Shown here: positions 48,304 to 57,270 of the stretch, one piece after another | Position numbering within the stretch: the stretch's first letter is position 1 | Layout of the letters: each line of letters opens with the position of its first letter | The notes under the pieces: model-generated | Databases searched by the model: none | What the model was told of the DNA's origin: nothing | The model's input: the letters and a program-made list of their open reading frames with translations, nothing else | Translations under genes and position numbers: made by a program | Assembly: GCA_015501055.1 (NCBI GenBank) | Contig: JADNYV010000099.1 | Location: forward strand, 1 to 64,000 | Length of the DNA stretch: 64,000 nucleotides | Origin: Mucidula mucida | Lineage: Eukaryota; Basidiomycota; Agaricomycetes; Agaricales; Physalacriaceae | Direction: 5' to 3'

Positions 48304-49232
48304 ATGTCCAACGAAGCACCCGAAACCGTTCCTCACACACCTGCTCATCATGCCGAGGTCGAAACCAAAGGCCGATCCCTTGTCAACAACCCTTACGACT
48401 ATGACGGGGACAAGTCCAAGTACAAGAGCTGGTGGCATCGATGTTCACATACATCCGTGACAAGAAGAACAACCTCACATCTGACTCCGAAAGGATCAAT
48501 GTTGTTCTCTCCTACATCCGAGGAGATCATGTAGATGCATGGGTCCAGAACTACTCGAACCAGAACTTCGACGAGGAAGAAGAGGAATGGACAGTCTCTT
48601 GGACGGAGTTCAAGGAAGACTTGAAGGAGCGATTTGTGGATTCCAACCTCGCGCGAGACGCGCAAGACCAGATCGAGTGGTTGCGCCAGGGGCAAGACAC
48701 CGCTCAAGATTTCTTCCAGAAGTTCGAGGTCCTGCTCACTCAGGCAGGATATTCGAAGGATGACACATTTGTTGTGCGACTTCTCAAGACCAACGTCAAC
48801 GAGAAGATCATTGATCAGATCTATGGTAGCCGAGACGGGTTGCCAGAAAAGTACAAGGATTGGAAGGCACAGATCCTTCAGATCGATCAGCTGTGGAGAA
48901 GGCGGGCGGCGAGCAAGAGGTCCGGCATGCAGTCCCGGCCTCAAGCTCCGCAGGTGGCTACATCGAGAGCCAATCCTACAAACCCACCTCCAACGCCGAT
49001 CACACGACGAGATGCCACCGGTGTTACCTATGGAGGAGCCGGCAGGCCGATGGACATCGACAATGCACGTCGAAGGGGACTCTGCTTCAGCTGTGGCGAA
49101 CACGGCCATGTCAGCAGGTTCTGTCCCAAGAAGGGTCGACCCCAGACAATTCGGGGCCTATGGACCGAAATGAATGACAAAGAAAAGAGGAAGCTGGCCG
49201 AAGAGTTGGGTTTTGTGAAGCTCCCGCAGTAG
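48304..49232 (+). pseudogene. gag: gag of the Gypsy element, frameshifted
   Basis: Capsid/nucleocapsid polyprotein. It begins MSNEAPETVPHTPAHHAE and runs to NPYDYDGDKSKYKSWW. The capsid-like continuation (MFTYIRDKKNNLTSDSERIN, WTEFKEDLKERFVDSNLARD) lies in another frame, so one base has been lost or gained near 48430. The zinc knuckle CFSCGEHGHVSRFC (CCHC) is intact. The frame ends LGFVKLPQ at 49232 and overlaps the start of the pol frame. Confidence 0.85.
49208..49214 (+). other. Candidate -1 ribosomal slippery site GGGTTTT
   Basis: G GGT TTT in the gag frame is an X XXY YYZ heptamer, 18 bases before the gag stop. Pol is open in the -1 frame from this point onward. The phase is exactly right for -1 frameshifting; no downstream pseudoknot was modelled. 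Confidence 0.5.
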
Positions 49233-52200
49233 ACGCAGTCCTGCCGGAGCAGCCATCAAGGGAAGGGTCGTCAGATGCAGAATTTATTTACAGTACGGGT
49301 ACTGAAACATCTAAAATATCATCGACGACTTCACCAACAAAACCTGTGAAAGAAAGATTTGAGCCAAATACGCCCGAGTGGATCGCACAACGGCTAAGAG
49401 AGGATGAAGTGTCGAGAGCAGTGGGAATTTTGAGAGCATGGATGCCGGAGCGGAGAGAGAGAGAAGCAACGGAAGAGAAGGTGATGACAATCAGAGCGTT
49501 GACGAAGGAAGCTGCGGTGGAAGTTGTGACCGAGTTAAAAAAGTCGAGGAAGTACATCCGGGGAACAAAGGGGCAAGACATGAAACTCCGAGTAACCATA
49601 GAGAGCGTGCATACAGGCTCTGAATGGGAAACGAGTGCCCTTCTTGACAGTGGAGCAACGGGTTCTTGCGTCAATAAAGAATTTGTCGAGAAGAACGGAC
49701 TCCCAATCAAGGAGTTACCGGTCAAGCTCCCTGTCTACAATGCGGATGGAACCCTAAACGAGGGAGGGGCAATCGAAGGTTTTGTGGAGGTACAAATGAA
49801 GATCGGTGACCACGCCAAAAAGATCGAGTTGGCCGTCACCAATCTTGGCAAAACAAGTATCTTTTTGGGGCTAGACTGGCTACGATATCACAACCCCACG
49901 ATCAACTGGATGGAATCCACGTTGACTTTCGATCAATGCCCAGACCGCTGCGGCTATCTACCCGAGTATGACTCGCCAGAAGACGAAGGAGAAGATGTGG
50001 AAGAGAAGCTGGAGGAGGGAGAGCGGTTGTTTTGGATGGACTGGGACAACTATCGCAAAAGCGGTGAAAAGCTGAGATCACAACAGCCTTCATCCGCTGC
50101 CACACCTTACATTGAGGAATTCTCCGATGTATTTAGCAAGGCAGACTTTGACAAGCTACCGGAGCGAAGACCCTGGGATCACGCAATAGAACTCACGCCT
50201 GGTTCCAAACCGGTTGACTGCAAGGTCTATCCCCTTAGTCCATCCGAGCAGAAGGCATTAGATGAGTTCTTGGAGGAAAACATACGCATGGGACGCATAC
50301 GGCCATCAATTTCACCTATGGCATCACCCTTCTTCTTTGTCAAAAAGAAGGATGGAAGCCTTCGGCCAGTACAGGATTATCGGAAGTTGAACGACATGAC
50401 AATCAAGAACCGATATCCCTTGCCATTGATTCAGGAGCTTATTGACAAGTTGAAGGGAGCAAAGGTTTTCACAAAGATGGATGTCCGATGGGGTTACAAT
50501 AACATCCGGATCAAAGAAGGTGATGAGTGGAAAGCGGCGTTTAGAACAAAATGAGGCCTGTTCGAGCCCTCAGTCATGTTCTTTGGACTTACAAACTCGC
50601 CGGCAACATTCCAATCATTCATGAATCACATTCTGAAGGAGCTGATCGATGAAGGACATGTTATAGTTTACTTGAATGACATACTTATCTTTACGAACAC
50701 GTTGGAAGAACATAGGCATATCGTACGACGAGTATTAGAAATATTACGAGTAAATAAGTTGTATTTAAAACCCGAGAAATGTAGTTTTGAGGCACATACT
50801 GTAGACTACTTAGGAGTTATTGTTGAAGGAGGAGAGGTGAAGATGGATCCGGCAAAAGTAGCCGTAGTGAGGGAATGGAAGGAGCCGACAAAGAAGAAGG
50901 AAGTACAGTCATTCCTGGGCTTCTGCAACTTCTACCAACGTTTCATCCGGGGATTTGCGGGAGTAGCGAAGCCATTGACATCGCTAACCGGGAAGGGCGA
51001 GTGGGTTTGGGGCATGGAGCAGCACGAGGCGTTTGAGGAGTTGAAGCGGAGGATGACGGAAGAACCTGTTCTGATCGTACCATGCGACGACGGCAAGTTT
51101 CGAGTCGAGGCAGACTCCTCGAACTATGCGAACGGGGCGGTTCTTTCCCAGTTGGTTGACGGAAAATGGAGACCAGTAGCCTTTCGGTCTCGCGCGCTGA
51201 ACGAAGTAGAGCGCAATTATGAGATCTATGACAAAGAGATGATGGCTATTATGGACTTGATTGACGACTGGAGACAATATCTCCTTGGAGCAAAGGAAAC
51301 GGTGGAGGTGTTTACCGATCATCAAAACCTCCAGTACTTCCGGAAGCCACAGAAGTTGAATCGGAGGCAGGCGAGATGGGTTACGGAGTTAGCGGAGTAT
51401 GACATACAGATGATTCACAAGCCGGGCAAGACGATGGGGAAAGCTGATGCCTTGTCAAGGATGACAGGCCTTGAGAAGGGGGAAAAAGATAACGAAAACG
51501 TTGTTTTGCTCAAGCTGGAGTTTTTTATTTCACAAATTCAATTTTCTTTACATACAGTAGATACACCGGAGGACGAATTACTTAACAAAATCAAACAAAG
51601 AAAAGGAAACAAAGACAGATACGTACAAAAAGCATTAGAAAACAAAGAAAAAGGATGGGAAGAGAAGGAAAATGGACTTATTATGTGGAAGGATCGTATT
51701 TATATACCAAAGGACAAGGAATTGCGGGGAAGAGTTATTGGAATACACCATGATGCACAGCTTGCAGGGCATCCCGGACGATACAAGACCCTCGAGCTGA
51801 TCACACGCACCTATTGGTGGCCAGGAATCAGCCGAGACGTCCGTGAATACGTAGAAGGGTGTCAAAAATGCCAGGTCACAAAGTCACATCGCACGAAGCC
51901 GGCTGCACCTCTTCATCCTATTGATGTGCCAAGCGAGCCATGGGAGATAGTAGGGACGGACATGATTGGAGAACTGCCGGAATCAGGAGGATACAACGCG
52001 ATCAGCACGTTTGTGGACCATTTCACAAAGCGATTACGCATCATACCCACACACACCACTCTGACGTTGGAAGGCATGGCCCGCATTTACCGTGATCGCA
52101 TTTTCCCCATACATGGGATGCCACGACAGATGATACATGATCGCGGTCCACAATACCACTCGCGTTTCATGAAGGAGTTGTACCGGCTGTTGGGCATCGA

Positions 52201-53160
52201 AGGAAACTTTACAACGGCGTATCATCCACAGGCAAATGGGCAGACGGAACGGCTGAACCAAGAGATAGAACATTTCTTACGGTTATTTGTCAACTACCAT
52301 CAGAACGACTGGCACGAATGGCTACCCTCTGCTGAATTCGTTTACAACGATCGAGTTCACTCGGCGACCAAAGTCACTCCGTTCTTCGCAGATATGGGCA
52401 GACATCCCTACAAAGGCACCGCTCCGAAAACGGCATTGAGAAACAGACTGCGCAGGAGTTTGCCGACGGCATGAGGAAAACATGGGACGAAGTGGGGTCA
52501 GCATTGAAGATGGCAAAGGAGGATATGAAACGGTTTTATGACAGGAAGCGGACAGACGCAGTAGAATACAAGGCGGGCGACAAAGTATGGCTGGAAGGGA
52601 CGAATCTCAGCACGGACCGACCAATGAAAAAGCTCGATGACAAACGCTTCGGGCCGTTCAAAGTGATCAAGAAAGTCGGGACAAGCTCTTACAAGCTTCA
52701 GATTCCTCACACATGGAAAAGCATCCATCCCGTGTTCAATGAGGCCCTGTTGACGCCTTACCACGAGCCCCAATTTCCGACACAACCCCAAGACACGCGT
52801 CCACCACCTGTGCTGGAAGGAGCCGAACCGGAATGGGAGGTTGAGAAAGTGGTGAATTCCCGAAAGTACCGCGGGGGTTTTCAATACAAGGTTCACTGGA
52901 AGGGTTATGGCACACACGAGCAGACATGGGAACCGGCATGCAATCTCAAAAATGCCGACGAAGCCATTAGCGATTTTCACCAACAATATCCAAACAAGCC
53001 GAAGCCACCCGCGCTTGCTCGCATTGAAGTCCCCATGTTGCAATTTCCATCACATTTATTCCGACCCATGCCACCGCCTGATACCGAACCCCTTGATGTC
53101 ACGCTACCCTCTGCAGCCCTCATGGAGCGACTCTGGCGCAGAATGGAACTTGCGCCTTAA
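49211..53160 (+). pseudogene. pol: pol of the Gypsy element (PR-RT-RNaseH-IN-chromodomain), broken
   Basis: Domains in order: aspartic protease ([27 protein letters not shown]); reverse transcriptase ([53 protein letters not shown]); RNase H (RVEADSSNYANGAVLSQ, HQNLQYFRKPQKLNRRQARW, KADALSRM); integrase with zinc-binding part (HHDAQLAGHPGRYKTLE, CQKCQ) and DDE core (VGTDMIGELP, MIHDRGPQYHS, QTERLNQEIE); and a C-terminal chromodomain (EWEVEKVVNSRKYRGGF, YKVHWKGYG, WEPACNL). Breaks: TGA at 50552-50554; the RT active site reads YLND (50669-50680) where YxDD is expected; one-base frameshift near 52437, after which the frame runs to 53160. Confidence 0.9.
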
Positions 53161-53171
53161 GGAGGGGGTGA
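53159..53171 (+). other. Polypurine tract
   Basis: AAGGAGGGGGTGA directly before the 3' LTR, the plus-strand primer site of LTR retrotransposons. Confidence 0.75.
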
Positions 53172-53699
53172 TGTTATGAATCGCCATATTTTCACACTTT
53201 CACATCTTATCATATCTTATCGGGGCCCTTGTCTTATCAACCAACGGACCGTTTCATCATCTGTTTCATCACCGATCATACCCTTTTCATTACCAAAGCC
53301 GTACTCATGTCGGACACAAGTCCAACACATGGATGACATCATACATGCCGATACCTCATGGAATCCCTATTGTATATACACCGCCGACACTTGTAGTACA
53401 CATGGTCGTTTCAGTATTATTACTTACATGCAGTTACCACTCGTATTTAATGGTTTCACGGACTAGTAGCATACAACACTGGGTCAAGGGCGTGGAGCAT
53501 CCCTAGTGGAAACGTGTATGGACAAGGAGTCTCAAACACAAACTTACTAGTATATAAGCAGTAGTGTAGTATCATTGTACTTTAGTTCCGATCTCGTTTA
53601 TACACCTGGCCTAGCCTAGTCTTATGAACGCGAACGCTTTCTTCCTTAGTTCTTGCTGTGGTACCTGGTTGAGTCTCGAGGCTTAGTCAGTCGCTAACA
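53172..53699 (+). repeat. 3' LTR of the Gypsy element
   Basis: 528 bp, same ends as the 5' LTR, preceded directly by a polypurine tract. Confidence 0.95.
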
Positions 53700-53704
53700 C
53701 GACG
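53700..53704 (+). repeat. Target-site duplication, 3' side (CGACG)
   Basis: Matches 47173-47177 exactly. Confidence 0.85.
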
Positions 53705-54013
53705 TGCAATTGCGCCCTGTTGATGCCAACGACGTCCCAAACCAGCTTTGCCCCAGCCTCTTGGCTGGTTGCCTCTCAGTTAGCAGTCTTGTAGACAATG
53801 GACAAGTCTCGTCGGGAACGGCTGCATGGCGTGTTGATCAGCGCATCAGGCTACCGGTGGACAGATGGCGGTGCCAACGGGACATAACGGGGTTTTTAAA
53901 GTCACCACTTGCTTGGAATATATCTTCTACATGTATAAAGTCATTCTGGCATGCTTATGCGTACTGGAAGCGACCTGGATACTATTACGACGAACGTCGC
54001 CTTAAAAGGATGC

Positions 54014-54150
54014 AGAATTTATTTCCTTATACGGCATGTTGGACCGATCTCTGCGAATTTCCAACGACATGTTCACGCCAAATTTAAACTCCGATTTACC
54101 TGGCCTACTGTATCGACGCTTGCTCATACTAGTAGGTCAGGTTACCTGGC
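54014..54150 (-). repeat. Right terminal inverted repeat of the TIR element
   Basis: 137 bp; reverse complement of the left repeat, with a 7-bp deletion relative to it and a handful of substitutions. Confidence 0.8.
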
Positions 54151-54342
54151 TAATTTTGACCCAGACGGGTCATTTTGGACCGAGCCTCTGTCCTCCATGT
54201 GGACGCAAGGCTGTCACATGACGCGTTTGTTTAAGTCTGTGACCCAACAGGACCCAACTGTGCCTCTACTGTTTAATACGATTCGTAGGTGCCCAGCTTC
54301 TACTTTGACCTCGTTTCTCAGACTTTCTAGGAGAATTTCTCC

Positions 54343-54869
54343 ATGAACACACTTGCTTCACTCGAATCTGCCACGGAACAATCAGCTGGCGACCAAGACG
54401 TTAGTCGTTACCGACGACGCCTTACATTCGGCTATATCTTTAGCTCGGAAGTTCTTTTCAAGTGGGCAGAGAAGGCCACTGGTGAGCAATACATGAGGGA
54501 ATGGAATCCTTTCAGGAGAGCATTGTATTCGATGCGTAAGGTTGCCCAACGTCACGGCGCCATCATCGAGGTTATCGGGGAGGGGGAAGACGTAGGATGC
54601 CTGGAACTTCTTGTTCTTACCGAACACCGTTTCTTTGAAGATGGTCGCGTCGGCTACCCAGTGGAAAAGCTGCCGTGGAAGGAAGAAGGCGCGCAAGAAC
54701 TTCGTACGCGTCAGGTTCTCATTGAGGAGGGTGCGTCTTCGTCTCACAACTTCTGTCTTCACTGATTATATCATTCTTAATAGGTCTCGATCCTAAGGAC
54801 ATCCACTTCGGTAGTCGGCTGACTGGCGAAGTACTAACTGCTGAGCTGCCATCGAAACTGGCATTTTGA
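54343..54869 (+). CDS. Hypothetical protein, family not recognised
   Basis: Two exons joined by a 51-nt intron (donor GTGCGT, acceptor TTAATAG near 54781) give about 158 residues from MNTLASLESATEQSAG to ELPSKLAF. Visible: RYRRRLTFGYIFSSEVLFKW, EYMREWNPFRRALYSMR-like helical region, GCLELLVLTEHRFFEDGRVG, then DPKDIHFGSRLTGEVL. Compact, well-spliced and mixed alpha/beta in appearance, but not assigned. It starts 193 bp beyond the TIR element's right end. Confidence 0.5.
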
Positions 54870-55283
54870 GGCTCAATTGTATGTCCTTAGTCGATGTTCG
54901 GCAATACAGTCTCTGTTCAGTGACTTAAACAAGTGTAACACTAAGTGGAACAACAGGCTGATTTTATTTTCAACTCCAAGGTTGTAGCTCTGGGTCTATG
55001 TAAACCGTTTTCCCAATTGCAAACGACTATTGTGTGTGCAACCGGCACTGATCGCAAAGGCGTGCGTGTGACCATCACGTTTGGATTCTGGAATATACAA
55101 AAGGCCTTTCTTAGAGTCGACGTGACTCTCGCCGCGTCAAAATCTTCATACAAACATCTTGCAATCACCCAGCACAATGAACGAACTCAACAGAGTGAAC
55201 AATGTGGGATACAGGACATTGGGCTATAAAATGGGCGCACTTGAGTGGGTGTCCAGACCTGCATCACTGACCACACAATTATA
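54870..55283. other. Intergenic
   Basis: 414 bp between two plus-strand genes. An open frame at 54945-55229 has no recognisable content. Confidence 0.35.
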
Positions 55284-57037
55284 ATGTCGGTCAGTCCGGT
55301 TTTCTAAATCTCCGTCATTCCGCGATGTTGAACGTCAGATTCAGGACATATCAGCTGTCTCCGCGTCGGACACTCCCACATTGCTCCCGCCCGTCCTTAG
55401 CCACTTACTTCACTCCAATGAACGGCCATCACCTCATGAAGAAAGACTGATTATCGAGTGGTGCCGCCTCATCTACGTCGCGATGTCCGGTAAGCCCTCC
55501 TACTAGTCGAGCTCGACGGCACTCATTTGGACACTGAAATGTTTTTTGCAGACCCCGATCCTTCCGTGCAGCAGCACCACAGCATACTACAGAAACTTCA
55601 CGATGAACTCCAAATCATTCGTGCGCCTGTTCGTCGCATACCACCCGAGATCCTACAGGAAATCTTTCTTGCTATGGTGGGAGAATTTGGCTTTGAAGTA
55701 GTCTTCGACAACGAACCGTATTACGCGGTTGGTCGTGTCTGTCGTGCGTGGCGGACCGCATCCCTATGTTGTCCGCAGATGTGGTGCGATTGAATTTAAA
55801 TGGCGCTATAGGTTATCCTGCCCATGAGGCTGAGCGCCACCTGCGTTCCATCCTCAATCGTACACGCGGTCTTCCTCTTAGCTTCAAGCTTCCTTTTAAC
55901 CTCTACGGTCCTGATGACTCTGTGTCCGAACGCGAAACTCTGAGCGTGCTGCTTGGCGTCTTAGGACAATATTCCGCGCAGTGGAGCTCAGTTGAATTTA
56001 CAGAGTTACCCATGAGCGACGCTTCTATCCTTCTCTCAGTTTATGAGCGCGTTCCTCTTTTGGAATCTCTTGAACTGTATTTCGATCAACCTGATGAGGA
56101 CGATGTGGAGACTAAGATTACGACGGTTCTTCGTACATTCGAAGTCGCACCACAGCTTTTCCGCGTAGTTCTTCACAACGTGCCCCTCGGGCATGTTGCA
56201 TTGCCGCCAAGTCTTCAATCTCTCACGATAAACTCTGGACAAGACTCATGGGAGGAGACTATGTTCCAGGTATACTCACGAACTACACCTCCCTTACACG
56301 AGATTCTGCGCCACTATCCGAATCTACGTACAGTCGATGTTAACCGCGGCTTTTTTCCGACTTTGGAGAACATTGCACGGCCCCCCCTTCCTCTTCCGCA
56401 ACGCACAGTTCACAATCATCTTGTGTTGCTGGAGACATCAGATTTCGTTTCCTTCTACCACATTTCACTTCCGACTCTCCAAGAATTGCGCGTTGGAACG
56501 CATTACCCCGACTGCAAGGAGCCTCTCAATGATTTTCTTCCTGCTGTCAGCAGTCTCTTACGACATTCGCATTGTCCGCTCTCCCGGCTTACACTCTACA
56601 ATGGCCAATGGAACGTTGACACCCTTTGCGACGTGCTCAGTCTTGCTCAGCAGGTGGAGGAGCTGAATATCGTATACTTTTGGCACTCAGAGGAAATTGT
56701 GTTGCCCATGCTCCATGCTTTGACCGACGCTTTACATAAAGTGGCATCCTCTGACTGCAATCGGGAGGGCGACATGCTCCGGTGCATACCGACTTTCCTT
56801 CCAGCATTGAAAATACTTACGATTGAGACGTTGTGGTGGTCTTTTGTGAATAAGGCGTTCGTGGAGATGACGGCCAGGCGGTGGTGCAAGGATGGGCTGC
56901 GAGTTGTTCAGCTGAACTGTCGGAAGAATGCAGAGACGCATCCCGAAGTTTTCCCCGAACTTGAAGAATGTGATTGGGAGAGGCTGAGGGCTATGAAGAA
57001 GTGGGGGCTTGATATTAGTTGGGAGCGTAGTTGGTAG
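55284..57037 (+). pseudogene. F-box/LRR-type protein with a frameshift
   Basis: F-box gene of the agaricomycete expansion. Exon 1 is only ATGTCG, followed by a 50-nt intron. Then IQDISAVSASDTPTLLPPVL and HSNERPSPHEERLIIEW, an intron, and the coil plus F-box (HHSILQKLHDELQIIRAPVR, RIPPEILQEIFLAMVGEF, VGRVCRAWRTASLCCPQMW). At about 55785-55795 the frame changes by one base: the F-box frame meets TGA while the rest (RLNLNGAIGYPAHEAERHL to ISWERSW) is open in another frame for over 400 codons. No usable intron bridges the two. A single recent indel or a sequence error is likely. Confidence 0.72.
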
Positions 57038-57270
57038 GCGAAAGCATCTCTTATCGTTGTTCTGATATGTCACCTAGTTCGATAATCTACTACTATTTGT
57101 TGCAAAAGCCATAGTCTGTCAGGTTGTCGGTACTAGGCGCGCGTTCCGAATTGATTCTGCAAGAAATTTGGGTCCGGTAAAGGGGACAATTAGATGTCAT
57201 GGGAGCGACCGGTCTTCAATCGTTCGCTCATATCGCGGTCTAATGACTCGCGTTTTCAAAGCCACCAATT

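Larger units (their letters stand above)
47178..53699 (+). mobile_element. Ty3/Gypsy LTR retrotransposon, chromovirus (Tf1/sushi-like), inactive copy
   Basis: Full-length 6,522-bp element: 528-bp LTRs (TGTTA...TAACA), 5-bp target duplication, gag with a CCHC knuckle, and pol in the order protease, reverse transcriptase, RNase H, integrase, chromodomain. That order and the chromodomain define chromoviruses. A self-complementary priming arrangement in place of an obvious tRNA site is like Tf1/sushi elements. The two LTRs differ at 5 of 528 positions, all C/T transitions. The copy cannot move by itself: gag is frameshifted, pol has an in-frame TGA, a changed active-site residue and a frameshift in integrase. 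Confidence 0.95.
46834..54150. mobile_element. TIR DNA element (about 790 bp) interrupted by a Gypsy retrotransposon
   Basis: The two ends are long inverted repeats: left 46834-46977 (144 bp) and right 54014-54150 (137 bp), nearly identical apart from a 7-bp difference and a few substitutions. Both begin GCCAGGTAACCTGACCTACT and are flanked by TA (46832-46833 and 54151-54152). Removing the Gypsy insertion and one target duplication leaves about 790 bp without a transposase, so this is a non-autonomous element. Its ends match those of the 120-bp element at 14882. Confidence 0.75.

Noticed and set aside
48399..49109. 236-codon open frame antisense to gag
   Set aside because: It mirrors the gag coding sequence and shows no independent features.
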